The translations under genes were made by a program, and so were the position numbers. Below the pieces are notes generated by a model. That model searched no databases. It was not told the DNA's origin and saw only the letters and a list, made by a program, of their open reading frames with translations. A stretch of DNA of 64,000 nt from LGRD01 sp031415135 (lineage in GTDB: Bacteria > Pseudomonadota > Gammaproteobacteria > Burkholderiales > Burkholderiaceae_C), in assembly GCA_031415135.1 (NCBI GenBank), contig JANORB010000078.1, forward strand, positions 1-64,000. The letters are read 5' to 3'. Of the stretch, positions 50,924 to 58,385 are shown in pieces (within the stretch, counting starts at the first letter, position 1; each line of letters opens with the position of its first letter).

Positions 50924-52324
50924 TCAGAAAAACGTCGCGCTGACCTGGAACAGTTTCTCCACTTCGCGCACCATGCGCTTGCGCGGCAGGAACACGATGA
51001 CATGGTCGTTGCGCTCGATCAGCGTGTCGTGGTGCGCCATCACCACCCGCGGCGCCTGGCCTTCGCCGCCCAGGCCGCGCACGATCGCGCCGATCTGTGC
51101 GCCCCGCGGCAGCGCGATCTGCTCGATCCGCTTGCCCACCACCTTGGAGCTTTTCAAGTCGCCGTGGGCGACGATCTCCAGCGCCTCGGCCGCGCCGCGG
51201 CGCAGGCTGTGCACCGCCTCCACGTCGCCGCGCCGCACAAAGGCGAGCAGCTCGCCGATGACGGTCTGCGACGGCGAGATCGCGATGTCGATCTGCGTGC
51301 CCTGCACCAGGTCGGCATAGGCGCGCCGGTTGATCAGCGCCAGCACGCGGCGCGCGCCCATGCGCTTGGCCAGCAGGCAGGCCATGATGTTGTCCTCGTC
51401 GTCGCTGGTCAGCGCGATGAACAGGTCCATCTCGCGCACGTTTTCTTCTTCCATCAGCTCCTCGTCGGTCGAGTCGCCGTTCAGGATCAGCGCGCTCGAC
51501 GGCAGCTGGGTGGCCAGGTAGTCGCAGCGCAGCCGGCTGGACTCGATCACCTTGATCTGGTGCGTGTCCTTCAGTTCGCGCGCCAGGCGCAGGCCCACCT
51601 TGCCGCCGCCGGCGATCATCAGGCGCTTGACCGGACGGTCCATCTTGCGCAGCGCGCCCAGCACGGTGCGGATGTGCGCGGTGGCGGCCAGCACAAAGAC
51701 CTCGTCGCCGGGCTCGATGCGCGTCTTGCCATCGACCACAAAACGCTCGGTGCCGCGGTACAGGGCCACGATGCGCATCTCGGCGCCCGGCACGAGTTTC
51801 GGGATCTCGGCCAGGCTGTGCTGCACCATCGGCCCGCCGGCCACCGCGCGCACCGCGATCAGGCTGACCAGGCCGCTGGCGAACTCCAGCACCTGCAAGG
51901 CCTCGGGGTACTCGATCAGCTTGCGCACGTAGGCGGTGACCGACTCTTCGGGGCAGATCACATGGTCGACCGCGAAGCCGCTTTCCTTGCCGAGCAGCGC
52001 CGAGCCGTTGACGAACTCGGGCGAGCGCATGCGCGCGATCGTGGTCGGCACGTTGAAGGTGTCGTGCGCCACCTTGCACACCACCAGGTTGGTTTCATCC
52101 AGCGGCGCGCAGGCGATCAGCATGTCGCAGTCCTGTGCGCCGGCTTCGCGCAACACCGAGGGCTGGATGCCGTTGCCGGCCACGCCGCGCAGGTCGAGCC
52201 GGTCCTGCAAGGCCGCCAGGCGCTGCGGGTCGGTGTCGACCAGGGTGATGTCGTTGCGCTCTGAGGCCAGGCTTTCGGCCACGCTCTCGCCGACCCGGCC
52301 GGCACCGATGATGATGATGTTCAT
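50924..52324 (-). CDS. trkA: Trk potassium uptake NAD-binding subunit TrkA
   Basis: A 466-residue peripheral protein with two RCK units. The first has the NAD-binding motif IIIIGAGRVGESVAESL and the second LMIAGGGKVGLRLARELK; each is followed by a TrkA-C domain (GAEMRIVALYRG and PRGAQIGAIVRG). It binds NAD(H)/nucleotides and gates TrkH on the cytoplasmic face. The order trkA-trkH follows the GTPase gene, with two bases between. Confidence 0.96.
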   Translation of the reverse strand: MNIIIIGAGRVGESVAESLASERNDITLVDTDPQRLAALQDRLDLRGVAGNGIQPSVLREAGAQDCDMLIACAPLDETNLVVCKVAHDTFNVPTTIARMRSPEFVNGSALLGKESGFAVDHVICPEESVTAYVRKLIEYPEALQVLEFASGLVSLIAVRAVAGGPMVQHSLAEIPKLVPGAEMRIVALYRGTERFVVDGKTRIEPGDEVFVLAATAHIRTVLGALRKMDRPVKRLMIAGGGKVGLRLARELKDTHQIKVIESSRLRCDYLATQLPSSALILNGDSTDEELMEEENVREMDLFIALTSDDEDNIMACLLAKRMGARRVLALINRRAYADLVQGTQIDIAISPSQTVIGELLAFVRRGDVEAVHSLRRGAAEALEIVAHGDLKSSKVVGKRIEQIALPRGAQIGAIVRGLGGEGQAPRVVMAHHDTLIERNDHVIVFLPRKRMVREVEKLFQVSATFF

Positions 52325-52325
52325 G

Positions 52326-53846
52326 TCATGCGATTGTGCCGCTGGCCGGGGCCAACGCCGGCCAGGCCGCAGCGCCGGGGTACAGGCGCTGCAGCGCCAC
52401 CACCATGGCCTGCGCCAGCAGCGGCGCGAGCGCGGCGGCGAGCCGCTCGCTTTCGGCCGTGTCGGCCGCCTCGCCCGCGCGGGTGCCGCGGCTCCTCCAC
52501 AACGCCGCGAAGGCGTCTCGATGCGGGGCCAGCGCCTGCTCGATCACCTCTTTCCAGTGCGGCGGCGATTCGCCCAGCGCCCACTCACCGCGCCCGCGGC
52601 CGAAGTGCGCCACCGCGAGATAGCGCAGCAAGGCCGCCTCCAGCATCGCGTCCAGCGCCTCGGCGTTCCAGCTCAGCCACGACTGTTCGGTGCCGCGCAC
52701 CAGGTTGACGCAACGCGCCAGGCCGGCCGCCCCCAGCGCGCCCAGAATGCCGCCGGCCAGCAGGCCGCCGCCGAGCGTGAGGCCGCCGCTGGCGATGTCG
52801 GCCTTGAGCCCGGCCAGCGCACCGGTCAACATGCCGCCCAACACCGCCGCGTTGCCTTCATCCAGGCGCAGGCGCGTCTCGAAGTGGGTCGCCAGGCGCT
52901 GCAGGATCTGGCCCTGCGCCTGGCCGTCCAGCCCGTGCAAGCGGATCAACAGCGCGGTGCTGGCGCGCACTTCGGCGTCCACAGATTCGACCAGCGCCTG
53001 TTGCGCCACGGCCTGCGGGCCTTCGCCCGCCGCACCGATGCCCAGAGCGGCGCCAGCCTGGCGCAGCCGCGCCCGCAGACCGGCGGGGTCGGGCACCACG
53101 GAGCGCAAACCGGCCAGGCGCGCCAGGCTTTGCGACAAGCCCTGCATCGCCGCGTCGAAGGTCGCGCGCCGCTGCGCCAGCCATGCGTCGCTCAGCCGCA
53201 GCATCAATTCGCGGCGCGCGCCGGTCAACACGTCGGCAATCGCCTGCAGCAACGTGAACTCCTGCACCCAGCAGCGCGCAAACGCATCCAGCGGCAGCAC
53301 GGCGCGCACCTGGCCGCAGCCGGCAAGGTGCTCGCGCCAGCGCCGCACCTCGGCGTCTTCGAGCGCGGCTTCGCGCGGCGCGCCGAGTTGGTTGAGCAAC
53401 ACGATCACCGGCTTGCCGACCCACGCCAGCAATTCCATCTCGGGCGCCACATACCCGGCAGCTGCCGGCTCTTCGGCCGCGTTGACGAGGTACAGCACCA
53501 CGTCGGCCTGGTCGCGCACATTGCGCAAGGCCTGCTGGCTGGACCAGAACGGGCGGTCGCGCCAGCGGTCCCACACCTCGCTGAGAAACCAGCCCAGCGG
53601 GTTGCCGGACTGGCGCATTCGATGGGCCAGCCGCGCGCTGTCGCCGAAGCCGGGGGTGTCCCACAGCCGCAGCGTCTCGCCTTGCGCGGTTTCGAGCAGC
53701 GTGAAGGCGTCGGCAAACTCGGTCACGTGCGGCGCGTCGCGCACCGTGCCCACGTCGCGCGCCAGCAGCGTGCGGGCCAGCGTGGTCTTGCCCGCGTTGG
53801 TGTGCGAGACCAGGCTCAGCGCGATCGCCTGCGGCGCGCTGCTCAT
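52326..53846 (-). CDS. DUF3482 GTPase
   Basis: A 506-residue GTPase. The P loop is SHTNAGKTTLART; switch/G3 is WDTPGFGD and G4-like LLNQLGAPRE. The C-terminal DUF3482 region contains a Gly/Ala-rich stretch (SGGLTLGGGLLAGGILGALGAAGLA) that looks membrane-active, as in dynamin-like or YeeP-like GTPases. It overlaps the DUF2868 membrane protein by four bases (ATGA). The pair is common in beta- and gammaproteobacteria; its role is unknown. Confidence 0.85.
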   Translation of the reverse strand: MSSAPQAIALSLVSHTNAGKTTLARTLLARDVGTVRDAPHVTEFADAFTLLETAQGETLRLWDTPGFGDSARLAHRMRQSGNPLGWFLSEVWDRWRDRPFWSSQQALRNVRDQADVVLYLVNAAEEPAAAGYVAPEMELLAWVGKPVIVLLNQLGAPREAALEDAEVRRWREHLAGCGQVRAVLPLDAFARCWVQEFTLLQAIADVLTGARRELMLRLSDAWLAQRRATFDAAMQGLSQSLARLAGLRSVVPDPAGLRARLRQAGAALGIGAAGEGPQAVAQQALVESVDAEVRASTALLIRLHGLDGQAQGQILQRLATHFETRLRLDEGNAAVLGGMLTGALAGLKADIASGGLTLGGGLLAGGILGALGAAGLARCVNLVRGTEQSWLSWNAEALDAMLEAALLRYLAVAHFGRGRGEWALGESPPHWKEVIEQALAPHRDAFAALWRSRGTRAGEAADTAESERLAAALAPLLAQAMVVALQRLYPGAAAWPALAPASGTIA

Positions 53847-55324
53847 GGGCGGCTCGACGCAGCGGCGACCACCTGGGCCGGCGCGCCGAGCGCCATTTGC
53901 AGCGCTTGTTCGGTGGCCGCCAGGTCGGGCGCGGCCAGGTCGACGAACACCGGCACCGTGCCGAGGGTCGTGGCCAGCGCGCGCCACGCGGCACGCCGCT
54001 GCGTCAGCCGATCAGACGGCGAACCGAAGCGGCGCACAAACGCCGCTTCGTCGATCAGCATGAGCACCGGCGCCGGTGGCTCCGAAACGGCTGCCGCTGC
54101 CAGCCGTTGAACGAAACGGCCCTGGTTCTCGGCTTCCGGCGTGGCCGTCAGGTCGAAGCAGGCCACCACGAGCGTGGTGCCGGGCGGCACGCGCGCGGCG
54201 CCGGCATCTTCATCTTCGGCGCCGAACGCCACCGGCGGCGCCACATGAAGCTGCGCCGTTTCACCACAAAACCGGCCGAAGACCGCGCGCAGGGCCAGCT
54301 CCGCCTGCGGCCCGACCGCCTGCGCATAGGGCAGCACCTGCACCCGCGCGGCCGCACCGTGCTGGTGGCGCAGCAAGCGCTGAAAGTAGCCGTCGTTCAA
54401 CGGCAGCGGAAAACGCCGCGCCAAGGCCCGTGCGCGCAACCCGCTCGACAGCGCAAGAGCGGTGCGCGGCAGCACCACCACGAGCGCCAGCGTCAGTGCA
54501 AACAGGTGAATCCACACGGCGCCGGCCGCCCCCGCCACGGGCTGACCCGGCGCAAAGCGCAGCGCTTCCAGCGCCGCCGCGCCAGGCAACTCAATGCCGG
54601 ACACGCCCAGCGCCGGTGCCAGCAGCACCTCCAGCGCAGCGTGCACCTGGCCGGCATCGAGGAAGGTGCTTTCCCAGCCCGCCCGGTAGTCCAGCACCAG
54701 CCCGCGCAGGTACAAACCCGCCACCAGCCCGGCGCCCAGCGCCGCCGCGGCGGCGTGCAACAAGCCGCCCGCGCGCGCCGCGCCAAGCGTGGCGCCGCAG
54801 CGCGCCCATTCGATCGCAAAGGCCTGCAATGAAGATCGGTTGGCGACCGACTGGCCCCGGCCCAGCAAGCGTTGCAGCCCTGCCGTCAGCCACCCCGGCG
54901 CGGCGCGCGAACTCGCGAACCCGGCCTGCAACGCGCCCCACAGCAACAGCCCATAGACCACCAGGTTCCACCCCACCACGCCCCACACCGGAGGCGCCAG
55001 CAGGTTGATGCGCTGGCCGCTGCCGATGGCATCGGCCGCCAGCCCGGCCCCCAGCCCCAACACCAGCGCCGCCAGCCACCACGACGGGCGCCACAGTCGC
55101 CGCGCCAGCGTGGCCGCCACCGCCGTGTCGCGCGGGGCCAGGCGTTGCATCGCGTGGTGCGCACGTTCGGCGATGAAGCGCTCGGGCGCGGCCTGCGGGC
55201 CCACCGATTCGAGCGCGGCGCGACTCGCCCAGGCACTGTCTTGCGCGCTCCAGTGCGGGCTGTCGCCGGCAGCGGTTTCGATCGCCCGCAGCAGCAGCAC
55301 CTGGCGGGCCGAGGCCTCGTTCAT
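53843..55324 (-). CDS. DUF2868 membrane protein, partner of the DUF3482 GTPase
   Basis: A 493-residue protein with several membrane segments (starting near SWWLAALVLGLGAGLAADAI and VGWNLVVYGLLLWGALQAG, and near WIHLFALTLALVVVLP). A soluble C-terminal domain follows, with PGTTLVVACFDLTATPEAENQ and PAPVLMLIDEAAFVRRFG. The pattern fits DUF2868. The ATG at 55324 is preferred. It is translationally coupled to the downstream GTPase, so the two probably act together at the inner membrane. Confidence 0.8.
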   Translation of the reverse strand: MNEASARQVLLLRAIETAAGDSPHWSAQDSAWASRAALESVGPQAAPERFIAERAHHAMQRLAPRDTAVAATLARRLWRPSWWLAALVLGLGAGLAADAIGSGQRINLLAPPVWGVVGWNLVVYGLLLWGALQAGFASSRAAPGWLTAGLQRLLGRGQSVANRSSLQAFAIEWARCGATLGAARAGGLLHAAAAALGAGLVAGLYLRGLVLDYRAGWESTFLDAGQVHAALEVLLAPALGVSGIELPGAAALEALRFAPGQPVAGAAGAVWIHLFALTLALVVVLPRTALALSSGLRARALARRFPLPLNDGYFQRLLRHQHGAAARVQVLPYAQAVGPQAELALRAVFGRFCGETAQLHVAPPVAFGAEDEDAGAARVPPGTTLVVACFDLTATPEAENQGRFVQRLAAAAVSEPPAPVLMLIDEAAFVRRFGSPSDRLTQRRAAWRALATTLGTVPVFVDLAAPDLAATEQALQMALGAPAQVVAAASSRP

Positions 55325-55334
55325 CGCGCGGCGT

Positions 55335-56078
55335 TCATGCGCCCAGCCTGGCCGCAAGCTCAGAGAAGTCCGAGGCCGTGAGGTCGAAACTCAGGCCGCC
55401 CACCGGCTCGCCACCCCCCGCCGGCCCGTATTCGAGCGGCCGCGGCACGTAGCCCGTGCGCAGCCCCGCACGCTGCGCCGCGGCCAGGTCGCTCGGGTGG
55501 GCGGCCACCAGCATCAGCTGCCCGGGCGCCAGGCCGAGCAGCCGAGCGGCCATCAGATACACCTCGGGGTCAGGCTTGTACTTCTGGATCAGCTCGCCCG
55601 ACAAGACACAGTCCCACGGCAGCCCGGCATGCTTGGCCATGTTGACGAGCAGCGCCACGTTGCCGTTGGACAGCGTCGCCACCACGAAACGCGCGCGCAA
55701 GCGGGTGAGCCCCGCCACCGCATCCGGCCACGGCATCAGGCGATGCCAGACCCGGTTCAGCTGCGCCACCTCGTCGGCACACAAGCCCTGCAAACCGAAG
55801 CGCGGCAGCAGGCCGTCGAGGATCTGCCGATGCAGCTGGTCGAGGCCGACCCAGGCTGCGCCGACGCGCCGCGTGCTGTCCATCGCCGGCCGGTAGCCGG
55901 CCCGCCAGGCATCGGCGAACGCGGGCCAGTCGACCTCGATTCCCTTGGCGGCGCCGAGCCGTTCACCCTCGTGGATGATCGATGCGCGCCAGTCGACGAC
56001 CGTGCCGAACACATCGAAACACAGCGCGCGAATGTCGAGCTGTGGTGCGGCCATGGCGGTGTGCACCTCGGTGGTCAT
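55335..56078 (-). CDS. Haloacid dehalogenase type II-like hydrolase
   Basis: A 247-residue HAD enzyme. The nucleophile motif is CFDVFGTVVDWR (Asp at about 22), motif II is VATLSNGN, and the Lys/Asp elements are in QKYKPDPEVYLMAA and VAAHPSDL. This is the layout of L-2-haloacid dehalogenases, which hydrolyse short 2-haloalkanoates through a covalent aspartyl ester. Many annotated members act on unknown substrates. It overlaps the second HAD gene by four bases. Confidence 0.85.
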   Translation of the reverse strand: MTTEVHTAMAAPQLDIRALCFDVFGTVVDWRASIIHEGERLGAAKGIEVDWPAFADAWRAGYRPAMDSTRRVGAAWVGLDQLHRQILDGLLPRFGLQGLCADEVAQLNRVWHRLMPWPDAVAGLTRLRARFVVATLSNGNVALLVNMAKHAGLPWDCVLSGELIQKYKPDPEVYLMAARLLGLAPGQLMLVAAHPSDLAAAQRAGLRTGYVPRPLEYGPAGGGEPVGGLSFDLTASDFSELAARLGA

Positions 56079-56686
56079 GGGGCGGCTTGCGGGGCCAGCC
56101 AGTGTTCGGCGAACGCCGCCAGATCCTGGTGCACCGATTTGGCCAGCGCCAGCTCTTCGCCGATGTTCGGGCTGCCGTTGGGCGCGCGCAGCACCAGCGC
56201 GGTGTGCACCTGCGCCGGCATGCCGCGCATGTAGACGATGTAGTCGTCGACAAACGCCTGCGGCCGCAGCGCCTCGATGGCGTCGGCCTTGGGGCTGCGC
56301 GCGCCTTCGGAATGGCCGGTGGCGATGACGCGCTCGATCGGGAACCCCAGCGCGCGCAGGTTTTGCAGCCGCGCCGGTTCGAACTCGGCGTCCAGCGCAG
56401 TCACGCAGACCAGGTCGAAGCCGGCGTCGTGCAGCCGGTGGCAGGCCTGCACCGCGCCGGCGATCGGTGGCAGCGCGGTCCAGAAGGCCTCGTCGAACTG
56501 CGCGCGCAGGTGCAAGCGGCGCTCGCCGTCCAGCCGCTCCACCTGCCAGCGGTCCATCGGCCAGTAGGCCTGCGGGTCGCGCTCGGCCGGATAGACACCG
56601 AAGGCGCGCTGCCAGGCCATGGCATAACCCAGGTGAAGATCGACGAGCACGCCGTCGGCGTCCAGGGCAAGGATGGGGCGGGGCAT
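56075..56686 (-). CDS. HAD-superfamily hydrolase-like protein
   Basis: A 203-residue protein with a HAD-like nucleophile motif ILALDADGVLVDLHLGYA, a Thr in CVTALDAEF and the acidic motif FVDDYIVYM. The rest is not assignable to a known subfamily. The ATG at 56686 is chosen as the only start that precedes the nucleophile motif closely; an upstream extension is not coding-like. Its end overlaps the haloacid dehalogenase-like gene (ATGA), so both are one transcript. Confidence 0.7.
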   Translation of the reverse strand: MPRPILALDADGVLVDLHLGYAMAWQRAFGVYPAERDPQAYWPMDRWQVERLDGERRLHLRAQFDEAFWTALPPIAGAVQACHRLHDAGFDLVCVTALDAEFEPARLQNLRALGFPIERVIATGHSEGARSPKADAIEALRPQAFVDDYIVYMRGMPAQVHTALVLRAPNGSPNIGEELALAKSVHQDLAAFAEHWLAPQAAP

Positions 56687-56819
56687 GGGTGAACTGTAGC
56701 GGGCGGGCGCGGGAGCTGGCGTCATGGGGGTGAACCGCAGGCATGCCTGGCGGAAGTGACCCGTGGAGCACCGACAAGCCCGGAGGGGCGCGAGAGGCCG
56801 GTCATCCACCAAATCCAGG

Positions 56820-56848
56820 TTGACCGTTGCCGCGCTGGCCGCAATAGT
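56820..56848 (+). promoter_or_regulatory. Candidate promoter of the type I export operon
   Basis: TTGACC (56820-56825, five of six consensus bases) and AATAGT (56843-56848, four of six) are separated by exactly 17 bases. The start would fall about 90 bases before the outer-membrane-factor ATG. The element lies in the 258-bp divergent region with the HAD genes. Confidence 0.45.
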
Positions 56849-56944
56849 GGGCCGCTGTGCCGCTCCGGCCCCGGGCGCAAACAACATGAACCGTTCGGGC
56901 CCGGCGCGCAACTCACGGCGGCAACAAGTGCTGCGGGGGACGCA

Positions 56945-58354
56945 ATGAAGCAGACGATTCTTCTCACTGGCCTGTGCGCGGGTGTGTGCCTAGGCATGCT
57001 GCTCGGGTGCGCGAACGTCCACGTGGCCGACTACCAGCGCCCGCAGGCTCCCACGAAGGCGTCGTGGTCGCCGGCGGCCGGCCCCGCGGTGTCGGCGGCC
57101 GAAACGATCTCTCCCCGGTGGTGGACCGAGTTCCGCGACCCCGTGCTGGACGTGCTGGTGGCGCGGGCGATTGCCGGCAACTTCGACCTGAAACTCCTGG
57201 CCGGGCGCATCGAGGTGGCCGGGGCCCAGATCGACGAGGTGCGTGCCGGCGCCCTGCCGTCGGCCGACATCGGCGCCGGCTCCAGCCTGCAAAAGACCAG
57301 CGGCCAGAAGTTCAGCAAGCAGACCAACCTCGGCGCCCAGGTCAGCTGGGACATCGACATCTGGGGCAAGGTCAACAAGGGCGTGCAGGCACAGACCGCC
57401 GAGTTTCGCGCGACCGAGGCGGATTGGCGTGCCGGGTACCTGCAGCTCGTCGCCAGCGTCTCGACCACCTACTTCCAGATCCTCCAGCTCGACGAACAGA
57501 TCGAGCAGCAGCAACGCGCGCTGTCCAGGAACCAGCAGATCCTGCGCATTTTCGAGACGATGCGCAGCAACGGCCTGGTGGCCGACACCCAGGTGCTGCG
57601 GCAGCGCGCAGAGAACAACCGCCTGAGCAAAGAGCTGCTGGAGCTGCGCCGGCTCCGCGCCACCTCCGAGAACGCGCTCGCCACCCTGCTGGGCGTGCCG
57701 GCCGGGGAGTTCAAGGTCCAGCCCGGCCGCCTGCAGGACCGTGTGCGCGCGCCCAGCGTGCCGGCCGGCCTGCCGCTCGATCTGCTCGCGCGCCGGCCCG
57801 ACGTCGTCGCGGCCGAGTTCCGCGTGCTCCAGGCGCACGACCTGGTCGGGCAGGCGCGGCTGGCGCAATTGCCCTCGGTCAGCCTGACCGGCCAGGGTGG
57901 CACCGCTGCATTCAGGCTCGGCGACCTGTTCAGGTCGTTCACACTCGGCCTGTTGCCGAGCATCAACATCCCGGCATTCAATCCGGGCATCAAGGCCCGC
58001 GTGAAGACCAGCGATGCCCAGCTCAAGGTGGCCGAGCATGACTACCGCCGCTCGGTGATCGCGGCCTTCGAGGAGGTCGAGAATGCGCTGGTGAACCTTG
58101 AGGCGCACCGGCAGCAGTACGAGGAGTTGCAGATGCAGGTCGACCAGCTCAGGCAGGTGGCGGCGCAAACCCAGGCGCAACTGGTGGCCGGCGTGGTGTC
58201 GCAACTCGAGGTGTTCGAGACCGAGCGCTCCCTGCTGTCGGCCCAGCTCGCGTTGCTGGCCGGTCACCAGCAGGTGCTGTCGGACACGGTCACGCTGTAC
58301 AAGGCGCTCGGTGGCGGCTGGGGCCCTGTCGAGGTTGCCAACGCGCGTCAGTGA
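56945..58354 (+). CDS. TolC/NodT-family outer-membrane factor lipoprotein
   Basis: A 469-residue lipoprotein with signal ending MLLGC (Cys22). The following PRWWTEFRDPVLDVLVARAI and two repeats of an outer-membrane-efflux domain (ARLAQLPSVSLTGQGGTAAF) match NodT-type channels; the two beta strands and long helices form a trimeric channel through the outer membrane. GGGGGA precedes the ATG. It is the first gene of the operon with the FHA protein, HlyD adaptor, parvulin and cNMP protein, so a type I secretion channel rather than a drug pump is likely. Confidence 0.88.
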   Translation: MKQTILLTGLCAGVCLGMLLGCANVHVADYQRPQAPTKASWSPAAGPAVSAAETISPRWWTEFRDPVLDVLVARAIAGNFDLKLLAGRIEVAGAQIDEVRAGALPSADIGAGSSLQKTSGQKFSKQTNLGAQVSWDIDIWGKVNKGVQAQTAEFRATEADWRAGYLQLVASVSTTYFQILQLDEQIEQQQRALSRNQQILRIFETMRSNGLVADTQVLRQRAENNRLSKELLELRRLRATSENALATLLGVPAGEFKVQPGRLQDRVRAPSVPAGLPLDLLARRPDVVAAEFRVLQAHDLVGQARLAQLPSVSLTGQGGTAAFRLGDLFRSFTLGLLPSINIPAFNPGIKARVKTSDAQLKVAEHDYRRSVIAAFEEVENALVNLEAHRQQYEELQMQVDQLRQVAAQTQAQLVAGVVSQLEVFETERSLLSAQLALLAGHQQVLSDTVTLYKALGGGWGPVEVANARQ

Positions 58355-58355
58355 C

Positions 58356-58385
58356 ATGCACGCCACCGACATGCACGCCACCGAC
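58356..58385 (+). repeat. Tandem 15-bp duplication at the FHA gene start
   Basis: The unit ATGCACGCCACCGAC occurs twice in direct succession, so the first codons encode MHATDMHATD and the start codon is duplicated. Either ATG, or a third at 58404, could be used for initiation. None has a strong ribosome binding site. Confidence 0.9.

Noticed and set aside
56886..56948. 20-codon open frame ending in ATGA overlap with the channel gene (extendable to a GTG at 56763)
   Set aside because: Basic, no signal, no ribosome binding site, and the longer version starts upstream of the likely promoter; probably chance, unlike the doubly overlapped frame at 60992.
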